DNA from: Sinohyriopsis cumingii
Taxonomy: Eukaryota > Mollusca > Bivalvia > Unionida > Unionidae
Assembly (NCBI GenBank): GCA_028554795.2
Contig: CM068829.1
Coordinates: 135,198,579 to 135,262,578, forward strand
Direction: 5' to 3'
Length of the DNA: 64,000 nucleotides
In this document: positions 11,366-23,401 of the stretch, one piece after another
Position numbering within the stretch: position 1 is the first letter of the stretch
How the letters are laid out: each line of letters begins with the position of its first letter
The notes under the pieces: generated by a model
The model's input: only the letters and a program-made list of their open reading frames with translations
Told to the model about the DNA's origin: nothing
The model's database searches: none
Program-made: the position numbers and the translations under genes

Positions 11366-12794
11366 TCGGGAACTCTTGCGAGAAATTTAGCTTTACTTCT
11401 TAATCAACTAAGTTCTTATCTCAAGCTGTTGTCGTACGTGCATCCGCATTAAATGAACGACACGTGTCTGGTGATGTCTAAAAAGCCTTAACAACACTGT
11501 AACCGGTTTATTACTTTTCGTTTAGCAGTCCGAGGTTCACATTTACTGTAAATCATGTGTAGCTGATGTTCCCGCAGACGATTTCAGCTGAACTGCCGTG
11601 ATATTGTAGGACAATGTTTGATTATTGCAGGGCTCGGAGGCCGAATAAGATTCACTTACACGTCTGTGGGAAACTTATATTTATCACAAACTTGTAATAA
11701 CTTTTCACAGACAAGTTATTGAACAGTACAAAACAAAAGTAGTTAATATTAGCCTTATGCAAAATCGACCGTAATTTGGTAATGCTTTGCGGCACATGTA
11801 TACATGAAAGAAGGGTAATCAGACACTCGTGTACAATAACATATAATTTCGACGAGGGCCGGATAGAAATTGAATGATGGAACCACCCTGGTATAGCAAT
11901 ACCAAGTTGAGGTAAACATTGAGTCAGCGCATTGGAACGAGAAAATTCCCGATCCCTGACTACGCCGACGGCATGAAGCTATCAAATGGAAAATAAATCA
12001 GGTTTTGTAAACTTCAACAGAGAGTTTTAACTCAAGGTTTACCGAGTGATAAATTGAAAAGAACTTATATTATTGTGACTTAAATCCAAACTAGTCCTAA
12101 CATTGTATCACTATTCCAAATAAATATTGCTTATTTAAATTTAGGTTGTGTCCCAAATAAGCTCGACCACTGAATATGTTGATGTGTCTGTAGTCTCGAA
12201 TGTGCTAATGTGCCAGTGGCCTAACATGCGGCGATGGGATAACAGTCTTTTGATGCACCACAATAATATAATCCGAAATGGCCTTCTCTGCAATCATTAT
12301 AATTCCAAATTAATGTGTTAGTCCAAGAAAATTACTGAGCACATTGTGATAACCATTCCAATGAATACTAATTTGAAAACTCAAATATATCTAAGTTTAA
12401 AAAATGAACACAACACTTAGCAATAATGAGTAATAATAAGGTGAACAGCTTTATATACCCCCTCCACTTCACCCCGGTTGCAATTACTTTTTTCTGGAAA
12501 TGCTCTGATCATCATATGAAACAATTCTTTCTCGAACCTTCGAAAGTAAGAATCTAGACTGTATCTATGACGCAAAACGAAGTAAGCTTGTTTATTGTGA
12601 CCACATATATTTATATATACTATAGAATTCACAGGTACTCTCAAAATCGTAGACTGGATTCTATGTCCCGCACAAAAAGTATTTACAGCAAATAAAATAT
12701 TTAGCTATATGCAAATCATCACAATTTACCGTCTTGAACACACAAAAGATATACATAATCACGTCAAGTAGATAAATCATTTTAATATTAAATT

Positions 12795-12796
<2 letters not shown>
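11366..12796. other. Non-coding interval, nothing firm
   Basis: Between 11.55 and 11.70 kb one plus frame gives a short protein-like run (CRDIVGQCLIIAGLGGRI) that could be a tail of the coding-like block upstream. The rest is AT-rich with no signature. Confidence 0.35.

Positions 12797-12826
<30 letters not shown>
12797..12826. repeat. (GA)n microsatellite
   Basis: A pure GA tract of about 30 bases. Confidence 0.95.
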
Positions 12827-12829
<3 letters not shown>

Positions 12830-13117
12830 GGGTGATGGCGAACAAGCTAATGTTTGGCGAGACAGCTTTATTTTAATATTTTGCCTGCGTTTATCAAATA
12901 AAACTTAAAGGCTTAAATGATGCCTGAATGCACTACTACTATTGTTGGTATGCATGAACTTGAAATATAACCTAATTTTCACCTACGAAATCTTTGACAA
13001 GCACTTTGTACTACCATATATAAGTTTTTAGGTAGAGCAAAGGTGGATATATGGCTCACACATGTTCAAACATATGCAGATCCAGAAATTACCTCGTCTC
13101 ATATAGTTGCATTTACA

Positions 13118-13335
13118 AGGTATTTATAAGCATTTGGTATGACTCGGCCGTGGTCCGAGCCCACAAATCCAGCATCCGAGGCGGACCCTCTAACCTCTTA
13201 AGCCACAGGAGCAGCCTCAAGAACGAAAATGTGGCGACCAATCATTTACGCATTTGGCATTGTTTTCCTACTGTTCAACTCTGTTCTATCATTATTCAAT
13301 AGCCAAACACAATTGGAAATAGTTAAACTCATGGA
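13118..13335 (-). repeat. Inverted duplication, right arm
   Basis: The reverse complement matches 8235-8449, including the SINE head, nearly base for base (for example ATTGGTCGCCACA and GGATGCTGGATTTGTGGG are shared). The arms are about 4.7 kb apart. The open frame at 13051-13302 is only a translation of this repeat. Confidence 0.85.
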
Positions 13336-14273
13336 TGTCATCACGGATGTGTCTGCACTTATAAATATAGGTCTTATAATTATCATACATAAATTTAACG
13401 TTCTTGAATTATCTTTTTAATAGCGTGGTGTTCGGATAATTAGCATCGCCACTGTGTGTACTCATACAAGAACATTGTAGATAGGGCAGCTCTGTATCTT
13501 TGACACAACGTTCTAGTGCGAGTGGTGAAGTGAAACTTACATGTACACTCACACATACATACTGTGCTGGTGATCCTGAAAGAAAGTCAAGGTAATATAT
13601 CTTACCTGGTCTTATAGCTATAGATACCCGCGTTGGGGATAGGTGTGTACATTTGGACAGAGTGGGTTGAGGTGTATGGAGTCCTCTTGTCCCTTTATTT
13701 TGTAAGTGGAGGGTATTTACGCGAAATCGGACTACGAGCCGCGGCTCGTTTTTCTGGCGCACCCAAGTCTTCAGATCCAAATTTCGCAACCAGAGGTCAT
13801 TTCCTGAGTGAACATGTCAGGGCTGGCGGCATCGGCGTCTAATAACCGCACATCACCACTCCGTCCCTCCCATCCCTGTCCCCGGGCGTCACGTTATGCA
13901 CCATCCCAACTCCATTTAATTTGATATCGGGTCAAAGGACGACGTTTGTCTAATTATTCTGACAAAGTTATGACATCATACTTGTTGATACTAAACTCAA
14001 CCATTTTCATTTGTTTTATATGTTTATTATGCATTATTTTTAATATTAGTAAGGACACGTTTACCACATATCATGCAGAGACAATGGAAGCTAATTACAG
14101 TCATGTTGTTAATACAATGAAATGTTTATAGCATGTAACCATTCCGCATATATCAATTAAAATAATCATAAAACGATGTAAAGAAATTTGATTCTCTTAC
14201 AAACTGGCAGTAATCATATCAATTGTTCATATTAAAGTATACAATGAGTCATATTTCAAGCTAGTTCCGATAC

Positions 14274-14444
14274 CTTTTTGTTTCCATGAATTGCTTAGAT
14301 ATGTCCTTGGCGGCTTTGTAGCTGCTGCTGTTTGCTGAGTCAAGTTTTATTTCACTTGGTAGTTTAACCGAAGTGGCGGTGCCCTCAGTGGGAGTGGTGA
14401 CATATTTGTGAAGACAACGTAGAAGAGCTTCCAAACCCTTTTTT
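14274..14444 (-). CDS. Candidate internal exon of an unknown gene
   Basis: On the minus strand a 171-base open segment is bounded by an acceptor-like TTGTTATAG at its start and a donor-like AAAAAG|GTATCG at its end. It enters with one base completing a codon and leaves after two bases, so it is phase-symmetrical. It encodes 56 residues of ordinary composition, including GLEALLRCLHKYVTTPTEGT and SYKAAKDISKQFMETKR, with no low-complexity bias. I do not recognise a domain, and flanking exons were not found with confidence. A pseudogene fragment is possible. Confidence 0.35.
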
Positions 14445-15473
14445 CTATAACAAATGCGAAGGATGCACATGTCATACTCATGAATTTAACATGATTGTCC
14501 ATGACAAATATTTTAACTCAGATCTAATCATCAGTTGATTCGCTGATTGTATTTGAAAGTTAATACAAAATTAGAGGAATAACTGTACTCAGAGAGTGAC
14601 AACACAATGACAACACAAGAGTGACTGAACATTGCAAATGTAGTGTAGTCTGGGATATCAATGCCTTTAATTGTATAACAATTCCCTATATAAACAAACA
14701 ATATAAAACAAAATCAGTTTCTTTGTTAGATTTTCTTCTTAAATGAAAAAAATAATATCATAACTTTTATTTGTGTGATTATACGAAGAGATGGTTCCAT
14801 CAAATTACCTTGTTCATAAATGAAGGTAAGTACATATACATACACAAAATACATAAAAGCATACATACACACAAGCATGTGCGCATGGGATGGATTTCAC
14901 AAAGTATTGCAAGATTGCCAGATATAGTCAGTCAGCACCATTGCAGACAGGTTGATTGTCTGTCTGGTTTCTTAACCTTCTTACCAAATTGATCTACATC
15001 AGCGTCGGAAACTGGCTGCAGGTCCGGCAGACAGATTATTAAGAAATATAAGTGTTACGCTGTGTTTGTTCTGCAAAAAGTAAACATTATATATAAGTGC
15101 GCTATGTTGTATTTAATCCAATTGGCCGGCAATCTAGTTCTGTACCTAGGGCACAAAGAAGTATTTAATCTGATCAAATGTTACCTTTTGAAACGTATTT
15201 TGATATATCTACTTTCTCACATGTACAAATCAGACGCTAACAGCAAAAGAGTTGTTTCGCATCTTATTTTTTTTCTCTTGGTTTAATTGTTTCCAATTGA
15301 TTTATTTTGTTTTACAGAGAGTTATTGACTTAGTATGTTGTGTGTCAGACATTCATTTTTTCGATCTTTGCGATAAATTGTTAACTGGACTACAGGTAAT
15401 TTTGTTCACAGTTTGCGTGGAATATTTACATTTTAGACAGTTTTGGTTGTGACGTTAAACAGTTATTTAATAG

Positions 15474-16459
15474 TGTTACGTATATTTGATTTAATTTAAT
15501 TGTTTGCAAATTTAAAGAATTTCTTTTATTTTTAATTTCATTACATGTCAAAATCATGTCGTTTTGTTTACTAGGAGCTCGATATTTTTTCAGAAAATAG
15601 CTTGACCTTGACTCTTCAGTTGTAAACATCTAAGGCTGACCTAGTTTCTGACTTTAATTCAAAATTAGTAACAATCACGTAAACAAGATCTTCTATACAT
15701 TTTTATTGTGGGATTAATAAGAGTGAGATCGAGGCTGTATTGGATACGTGAACCTAGACTTGTAAATAGTTTTAGTGAAGCAAACACCTTTTTTTATTTT
15801 ATTCATAGAGTAAACTGATTGGTTTTGTCAGGTCCATGTTGAGAGTATGTGATGTAAACATGATCACGTGACACTCACACAAGTACCTAGTCTGCGTCTC
15901 AAAACTACTGTATAACCATTGTTTTAGGGAAATAATCTCAGTTTTGGGCTTTTACGTTACACTTGAACGTGTATGTGACCAGTTTCCGAGTTTTCGAGTT
16001 ATATTTTAAATTATCTTCGGATTATTTGGATTCTAAAAGACTAATTCGTTTCTCTGGAAATATTTGTGTGCTCATACAGAATTCTCAGACAAAGACATTT
16101 AGTGAAATTTTATTTGAATTTTTCAATCACCGGAGTGTTATTACTTGTGGTTCTACAAGGGACGGTAGACGCAACATTACCATACAGGATACATTATACG
16201 TCATCGCCTTCCATCTTGGATTTTCAACGGCACTCAGACTTGAATTAATTAGAACATTTCATTACTACGAATTCTGAAATTTAATTCGTGGATTATTCTT
16301 AGATTATTTTTGGATTTGATTCTTAAAACCGTATGTTCTTATTTTTTTCACTTTTACATTGTTTTTCCAGGGAAATAAATTATTTGTTATTTTTTTTTCA
16401 AAGCTTGTTGTTTTCACTCTTACTTTTGTTACTGTTTATTCCAGCCAAAACACGTAACA
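15474..16459 (+). repeat. 5' LTR of Gmr1-like retrotransposon
   Basis: The segment starts TGTTACGT and ends ACGTAACA, a perfect 8-base terminal inverted repeat of TG...CA type, giving a 986 bp LTR. A TATA-like TGTATAACC lies near 15910 and an AATAAA signal near 16373. The primer-binding site begins 8 bases after its end. A diverged relative of this LTR begins near 63590. No second copy follows the RNase H region, so the target duplication cannot be checked. Confidence 0.8.
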
Positions 16460-16467
16460 AATGAAAT

Positions 16468-16485
16468 TGGTGGCTCGTCTGGGAT
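16468..16485 (+). other. Primer-binding site, tRNA-Pro type
   Basis: TGGTGGCTCGTCTGGGAT begins 8 bases after the LTR end. Its reverse complement ends in CCA and pairs as the 3' end of a tRNA whose 5' end would be GGCTCGT, as in tRNA-Pro. The tRNA assignment comes from knowledge of animal tRNA-Pro acceptor stems. Confidence 0.75.
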
Positions 16486-16586
16486 ATTTGAAGTTTGGCT
16501 AAAATATTTCAGAAAACTTTGCTTTTTTATATTTTAATTCCACTAGGTTTTGAAGTCCTTAGTGAAGTCGGCAACCTTTTTCTAAA

Positions 16587-17197
16587 ATGGCACCAAAAGT
16601 GGAAATCGTTCTTTCAAATCCTACCCAGGAACAATTAGATATTTTCAGAAAGATGAATTAATTCAACTTGGCAGAAAATATGATCTTTCCGAGGCAAAAG
16701 CTTCTTTAACGAAATAAGACATACAAAATATGTTGGTCCAGTATTTGGTAGAAGAGAATTTTTTGATAAAAGTACTTTGGTTTGATTCAGTAAGTCTGCA
16801 TCGTACTATGACATTAAAGTAAAGGAATTAGACTTGCAATACAAGATGGAATTGGAATTAAGGAAGCTGGAGCTTTGGAAAGAAGAAAAGCAAATGCAGT
16901 TACAATTTGTGAAAGATGAGACAGAGACAGCAAAAAGAGAAAGAAAGACAAATGCAATTTGAGGAAGAAAAAACAAAGGAAAATGGAGAAAGAGAAAGAA
17001 CAAATGAAAATAAAAGTACAAAAGAACAAAAACAGTTACAGAAAGAGCAAATGTATTTACAATCGGAGAGAGAGAAGGTAGAGAGGGAATATCAATGTAG
17101 AATAAAATAAATGGAACTGGCAAGTGAAACGCACATTCATACTTCAAATACAAATTTAAGTTTAGATCTTGCAAATAGCAATAGGTTAGTGCAACCT

Positions 17198-17232
<35 letters not shown>

Positions 17233-17668
17233 AGACAAATATTTGATTCGTTTTGAAAAAGCTGCTGAATATTTGAAATGGCCAAGGAAGTATTCGACTA
17301 AATTATTGCAATGTGTACTCATTGGTAAGGCTAGTGATATTTACAATTCACTGTCAGTTCACCAAAGTGGTGAATATGATGCGGTTAAGGAATGCCTCTT
17401 AAGGGGTTATGAGCTAGTCCCAGAATATTTTCGGCAAAAATTCAGAAACTATACAAACGAAGCTAGACAAACTCATGTCGAATTTGCTAGTGAGAAAGAG
17501 CAGTTATTTGATAGTTGGTGTTTAGCCAAGAAAGTTGAACGAGCTTATGAAAGTCTCAAACAACTTGTATTACTTGAAGAGTTCAAAAGCTGTGTCCATA
17601 GTGACATTAGGATTTACCTTGATGAGCATAAGATTGAAACCTTGGAAAATGATGCTCGTGCCATGTAA
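16587..17668 (+). pseudogene. gag: gag pseudogene with SCAN-like capsid domain
   Basis: The chosen start ATG at 16587 opens MAPKVEIVLSNPTQEQLDIF, and the frame is lost near 16660 by a small indel. A Glu/Lys/Gln-rich coil follows (about 16840-17110). The best-preserved part is an open frame ending at 17668. It contains a (GA)n-encoded Arg-Glu run and then a SCAN-like capsid region with LDKYLIRFEKAAEYLKWP, AVKECLLRGYELVPEYFRQK and VLLEEFKSCVHSDIRIYL. Gag would package element RNA into cytoplasmic particles. No Cys/His zinc knuckle remains; it appears deleted together with the start of the protease. Several stops make it non-functional. Confidence 0.8.
17203..17229. repeat. (GA)n tract inside gag coding sequence
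   Basis: About 27 bases of GA repeats encode alternating Arg-Glu in the gag frame just before the SCAN-like domain. The tract keeps the frame open. Confidence 0.9.
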
Positions 17669-17671
17669 AGT

Positions 17672-17956
17672 TTGTCATCAGACTTAGTCTCAGTCGGAAC
17701 AGACTCTGTTTTACCCGTTGAAGACATTCATGTTTTCCTACGCAACGACCTAGCTGGAGACAAGGTTGTGGTTAAGCCACTTGTAACTCGCAAGTCTTGT
17801 TTGGATCAGAACGTCTATCCAATTGAGAAAGGATTTCCTGATTCATTCCCAATTTGTGCAGTTAACAACTCTATTTCAAAGAAAGCTCTTGTGAATGATT
17901 ATGATAAGGAAAGTATTCCTTTAGCTGACACATGTATTAATGAGACTTTTGGATGA
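17672..17956 (+). pseudogene. pol: Protease C-terminal/linker remnant of pol
   Basis: An open frame of 94 residues follows gag after a stop. It carries EDIHVFLRNDLAGDKVVV, recalling the end of a retropepsin domain (hydrophobic-LGNDLAG signature), followed by a Pro/Val linker and ADTCINETFG. The catalytic D-S/T-G loop is not present and was probably removed by the deletion at the gag boundary near 17668. Assignment is by position and motif. Confidence 0.6.
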
Positions 17957-18159
17957 GGTCACATTTACTCCTTGTTCGGATCAATTAGAAGGTATTGATC
18001 ACAGTGATCCTCTTTTAAGAACTCCTTCTCTTTATTCTAATCAGGGTGATAAACGACAATCACTTGTCGTCGAACAGGAAAAATATGCTGAGATCTCATA
18101 TTTGTTTTAGTGAAACTGAAGTCTCTGAAGTTCTTGTCTATTATTTCATTTAAAATGGA

Positions 18160-18890
18160 ACTCTTATGAGAAAATGGACACCTCCCGATGTGTGGTGATG
18201 AGTGGTCAGTTAACTATCAAATAGTAGTTCCAAAATCTTACAGACAGGCAATATTTAGTCTGGCTTATGAAACTCATTTATCTGGTCAGTTAGGGATTAT
18301 TAAGACTTATCACAAGATCTTGACTCACTTCTATTGGCCAAAAGTCAAAAGTGATACTGCTAAATAATATAGAGGTTGTCATACTTGTCAAATGATAGGA
18401 AAACCAATCAAAAAATACCTAAGGCTCATCTCCAACCTATTCCTGCATTTGACGAACCATTTAGAAGAATTATGGTAGGCGGTGTTGGTCCCTTACCTAA
18501 GACCAAGTCAGGTAACCAATACTTGTTGACCATTATGTTGCGTCAATAAGGTTTCTAGAGGCAATTCCTTTGAGGAATATTAAAACTTTTATAAAGTTTT
18601 CTACTCAACTGGGCCTTCATAAACCTGTCCAACCGGGTCAAAGGTCAAATGTTAGGTCTGGAACTTCCCATCCTATTATGCTTGAATTTGACATTCAGCA
18701 GTTCTAGTCAAAAATGAAATTACGGTTTGACAGAACTACAATGGAGAGAACTTTTGAGTCTGGCAATAGAGTTCTGCCATTCTTGCTCATTCTTCAACAT
18801 TTTCCCCAGATTAGATATTACGGCCCTTACAAAGTTAAGAAGAAAATGAATGAGTTTAATTATATTATTAGTGCTCCTGTGATCTAAATA
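18160..18890 (+). pseudogene. pol: Integrase pseudogene, located upstream of RT
   Basis: A zinc-finger region reads ETHLSGQLGIIKTYHKI then GCHTCQM (H..H...C..C) at about 18.26-18.40 kb. It is followed by the start of the core domain (VGPLPKTKSGNQYLLTIM with one frameshift, about 18.48-18.54 kb). Most of the catalytic core, including the second Asp and the Glu, is deleted. The C-terminal part resumes near 18.71 kb (KMKLRFDRTTMERTFESGNR) and ends in the GPY module RYYGPYKVKKKMNEFNYIIS. Integrase would insert the element's cDNA into chromosomes; this copy cannot. Its place before RT is the key classification point. Confidence 0.8.
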
Positions 18891-19079
18891 CATTGTAGGA
18901 GTACCAGTGTATTGAAAGAGATAGCCAGTTTAAACATGCAGTTAATTTAGTTGCACCTGTTTCACTCAGTGAAGATTTAAGTGAAAGAATATCATTGGAT
19001 TCTACTGATATTGGAGTGACAAATTTTCGGAATTCAGAAATTATGAAAGATCTGGACCAGCAACTTTCACATTTGTAAG

Positions 19080-19862
19080 AGCAATATAGAAATGAACTCA
19101 AACATTTATTAATTGAATATGAGCACTTATTTCCATATGTTGCTACAAGAACATACATAATTGTCCATGACGTTGAAATTCCTGTGAACCGTCACCCGTA
19201 CAGGATGAACCCTCTCAAACTTGAATACTTGCTGGAGAATTATTTCATAGAGCCCAATAAAGGTGACTGGAGTTCAACATGCATACTTCTTCCAAAAGCA
19301 GATAAAAGTTTCCATATGGTTACTGATTTTAGTAACGTGAACAGTGTGACAAAAACAGATTCATTTCCATTACCAAGAATTGATGAATGTATTGATAAGA
19401 TCGGAAATGCCAAGTATGTCACCAAATTTGACCTTGTGAAAAGATTTTGCGATCTTCCAACTAAAGGGAAGATCAGAGGGAATTTAGGCATTCGTGACTC
19501 CAAATGGACTTTACCAATAAAAAGTAATGCCGTTTGGGATGAAAGGGTCGCCAAGTACATTCCAAAGTCTCGTGAATATTATCACCTCTGGTCTAGACAA
19601 TTGTAATTCTTATATCGATGATGACATCATCTACAAGGAAACTTGGAAAAAGCATTCAGCAACAATTCGGAAATTCTTTGACAGACTCACTGGTGCAAGT
19701 TTGACAATTAATTTATCCCAAAGTGAGTTTTGCCGTACTAGTGTAACTATTCTAGGACATATTGTGGGACATGGATAAGTTAAACCTATATATGTTAAGG
19801 TCAATGCTATCTCTGGATTTCCCGTCCCTGTTAATAAAGAACATCTGATGTGATTTTTAGGC
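19080..19862 (+). pseudogene. pol: Reverse transcriptase pseudogene
   Basis: The frame at 19184-19606 carries RHPYRMNPLKLEYLLEN, WSSTCILLPKADKSFHMVTD and TDSFPLPRIDECIDKIGNAK, the fingers and palm start of a Ty3/Gypsy RT. After a frameshift near 19450 the next frame gives MPFGMKGSPSTFQ and the catalytic box SYIDDDIIY at about 19.61 kb, so the YxDD motif is intact. LGHIVGHG closes the palm/thumb at about 19.77 kb. A stop follows near 19779. This enzyme would copy the RNA into DNA, but the frameshifts rule out function. Confidence 0.85.
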
Positions 19863-20240
19863 ATGGTTGGACACTATCGGAAATTTTTGTTCAATTTTTC
19901 TATAACTGCTGAACCCCTGACAAATGTATTGAGTAAGAAAAACAAGTTCCTTTGGACTGAACAATGTCAGGAGGCTTTTGACAAATTAAAAGCCATATTT
20001 AAAAGCGCGCCAGTTCTAACAGCTCCAAATTTCAGCCAGTCATTTAAATTGTCTGTTGATGCAAGTGATGTTGCGATTGGAGCAGTTTTGATTCAAGATA
20101 AAAATTGTACTGATCATAAAGTGGGCTATTTTTCTAAGAAATTAAATAAGCATCAAACAATTTACTTAACAATCGAGAAGGAATGTTTGGCTTTGATATT
20201 GGCAAATAGCCATCAATATAGTTATTTTCTATCAGAAATT
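19863..20240 (+). pseudogene. pol: RNase H pseudogene, 3'-truncated
   Basis: The frame opens MVGHYRKFLFNFSITAEPLT, continues through the RT connection (APVLTAPNFSQSFKLSVDAS) to the first RNase H Asp (VDASD), and reaches STIEKE-like TIEKECLALIL. Similarity stops near 20215-20240. The last catalytic residues, the tether and the 3' LTR are all absent, so the element was cut here by deletion or rearrangement. Confidence 0.8.
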
Positions 20241-20245
20241 GAACA

Positions 20246-22767
20246 GAGGAATATGCATTCTGCCATAATAGCAAGCGAATATCAAATCAGTAACGAAATT
20301 TCAGATTTACATGTTTATTTATTATAAAAGGAGGTTTCCATTCTACGTTGAGCCTAACTATATCACTTTCCGATTTATTTGGTCCGTATTATGTAGTACA
20401 TACCATCCCCGACCTTTGACAAAAATGGACCACATAGACCTGACAATATGAGGTCCGTAATAGGCTAAAACACCGAGTACTACAAAATTGGTCATAGAAG
20501 TGAGAGTTATGAAACTCCCTAAAGCTGTGAAACAACAGCTTTCCAAATAGCTGCACCGCTGTATTTAATGTATTGTTCGGTTATGAAATAAATACATTTA
20601 AAAAAGAAATAATAGTAAACATTATCAGGGACCGAAGGAATAGGTCAAATAAATTATTTTAGGACTAGAATATCGTTGGTATTAATGACCCAGTGTAAGG
20701 TTTTAAATTAGAAAGGTTGCTTATTAACGTGAAGAAGATGAGAACATGGTTTACGTTTCATGCGCTAATGATGATTGTCTCATTTTTCAGATTCATATGC
20801 ATACCCATGATTTACAGGTTAAGCGTTTGTATTTATACGTGGAACAGCCGTGAAGCGACATTGTCCATTCAACACTTATAGAGCTATTCATTTACTTTCA
20901 GCACCTTCCTTATACAATATTCTGAAGGCATGAATGTTGCCTTTATCAGCATGTTATAGTACAGTGAAATGATGTATGAGCTAGCACCAAATTTTGGATC
21001 AACCTACGGGGAACAATCGCTGGATATACGTGGTCATCCATGGGGGAACACCGCCATCAATATTCATTTTGTGAGATCAAGTAAAAATTTTGATTTAGAA
21101 CAAAGGAACACGAGACTTATAAATATATGGATAACGATAGTAAATAGTAAAGACCAAAGTAGATACAGTAGATAATAGGAGTGTGAAATCGAACCGTCGT
21201 AAGGAATCGTACTTTACTTTACATAACTGGGTGGTGCAATAAAGTAAACAAAGTAATCTATATTGCAATAAAAGGGAGATACAGATAGATCGAAGCAATT
21301 GGTGCTATGCCCAGTGACACATAACGGTAGCTAACCCACACCAACTAATCAATGAGCCACCACAGCTGCTCGCGCCAAACTACATGTACATTAGACCTAA
21401 CCCGGGACACAAATACCTTCAATTTGTGTTATCTTCTTAACACAAAAACTGGCTAAAAATAATTTGCATCTATGCAAGTAACACAACGCTCATAACTGGT
21501 GATGAAGTATAGAACATGCTTGTAGATCAAAAGTCCGAAAAATTGCATACACGATCTTTAGATCCCGATATCTACGTTCTTTCTTCTTGTAAAAGAAGCA
21601 AGTCATAACTATCTGTGTTTGACTAACCGTAAAGGTTAGTCAGCATGGTGAAGTTCATGGCATATTAGTATCGCCTTTTGCCTTTGTTTTTAATATGGGA
21701 AATGTGTTTCCAGTGTTATTAATTGTTCTGTGGGTTTTTTTTAGCCCATCGCTGTCAATGAAATTGAGGGAGCCGCCTTCCTCAACTATTCCACCCTTTC
21801 TCTCTCTCTTACTCTCTCTCTGCCAGAAAATATAACAGTACCAATTTCAATTCTAAACATAGGCACAATAACAAATAATACAACACTGGGAAAATGAAAC
21901 TGATGCAGTTATTCACTAACTGAACATGATGTGCAAATGACATATACAAAAATTAATATAGGCCAACCATCAAACAGTCACTCAAAGCAGGAATGCTTTA
22001 CGAATTTAAGTTGTTTCATTTGCATGAATTATAATAATTTAAAAAGGAAATAATTATAAATGTACTGCTTTCTCGTCATTTAGGCTCGTCCAATAATTCG
22101 AGATTGGTCAATATTCGAGTGCTGTCGTGAATACACGTTCAGTCTACTAGATAATCGAAAAACAAAGGAACGTATTACAGTCAATCACTCTGATATTAGG
22201 CTATGGACCACATAACAATGGACGTACTGACCAATTAAGAAGCTGACAAACTGGATAAACATTACAAACACCCAACTGCTATGACATGCAATAGCATGAT
22301 GCAATAAACAAAAATGAAGTATGTGGTTGCACCATCGATAGTGATGCGTACGAGGATGGCAGTGATGATGCTGATGATGATAATATTCGGCAAACTCGTT
22401 TTCAACAATATAAAGCTGTTCATGTATATAGTTATTAATTTATGTACAAACAGAAGAGCAGATAGTTCGTTAGGAATACAGACAAACATATGGAAAAAGC
22501 GATAGTTAGATTTTTTTAAAACCCATACCAATATATACAATGACAGAAAAGCATAGTTTCTGGTCATTTTAAATTATGAAACAGCCACACGCGTAGAAGG
22601 AAATAACGTTGGAGTAAAGTAATATAATGCGAATGAAAACAATGTCGTCCTAAAAAAATCCAAGCTTTACTATTAAATCATTGGATGGAAAGTGTAAAAA
22701 GAATTAACAATAATTTCCACGGTACAGTGATTTCAGCCTCAGTCTCGATATGTGTCTGTCTGCTTGT
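20246..22767. other. Non-coding interval
   Basis: Nothing firm is seen. A short pyrimidine stretch with CTCTCT lies near 21795-21820. A hydrophobic minus-strand frame at 20358-20546 has no family signature. The region may hold the unrecognised 3' flank of the truncated retroelement. Confidence 0.4.
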
Positions 22768-22768
22768 C

Positions 22769-22814
<46 letters not shown>
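22768..22814. repeat. (CT)n microsatellite
   Basis: A nearly pure CT tract of about 46 bases. Confidence 0.95.
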
Positions 22815-22817
<3 letters not shown>

Positions 22818-23053
22818 TCATTCAAGAGCAAATTATATCGGTGGTAAAGGAACTCATTAATTTTCAAATAATTTTTAACATAAAAAACACGAAATATATT
22901 CGTGACTGAACATTTACAACGCAACAGTGTGATTGTTTTATTCTAGATTTAAAATATTCGTGTGACACATTTTATCATTTTAAGGCTTATAAATTCGTAC
23001 TAAATTTGAAGTTAATACAACGACAACGTGCACCATGATATTGTCCTTGACAT

Positions 23054-23137
23054 TATCTATCTATCTATATATCTATCTATCTTTATATATATCAATCAAT
23101 CAATATATCTATCTATTTATTTATATATCTATATATC

Positions 23138-23211
<74 letters not shown>

Positions 23212-23345
23212 GTCTATCTATCTACCTATCTATATATATCTGTCTCTATCTATATATCTGTCTATCTTTATATATATCAATCAATCAATATATCTATCTA
23301 TCTGTCTGTCTACCTACCTACCTACCTATCTATCTGTCTACCTAC

Positions 23346-23401
<56 letters not shown>

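Larger units (their letters stand above)
15474..20245 (+). mobile_element. Gmr1-like Ty3/Gypsy retrotransposon (integrase before RT), 3'-truncated
   Basis: Order along the plus strand: LTR, primer-binding site, gag with SCAN-like capsid, protease-region remnant, integrase (zinc finger, part of core, GPY module), reverse transcriptase, RNase H. Most Ty3/Gypsy elements place integrase after RNase H; the reverse order is the diagnostic feature of Gmr1-like elements, first described from cod. All genes carry stops, frameshifts or deletions. RNase H breaks off near 20240 with no 3' LTR. An antisense relative lies at 5.95-6.87 kb. Confidence 0.85.

Noticed and set aside
13409..13789. 126-codon minus-strand frame
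   Set aside because: No motif, no splice support and no similarity to other parts; it is longer than average only because the local base composition is richer in GC.
16806..17174. Minus-strand Phe/Ser/Leu-rich frame resembling a membrane protein
   Set aside because: It is the antisense of the gag coil of the Gmr1-like element.
18868..19560. Minus-strand frames of about 100 codons
   Set aside because: They are antisense to the integrase/RT region, whose plus-strand motifs are clear.
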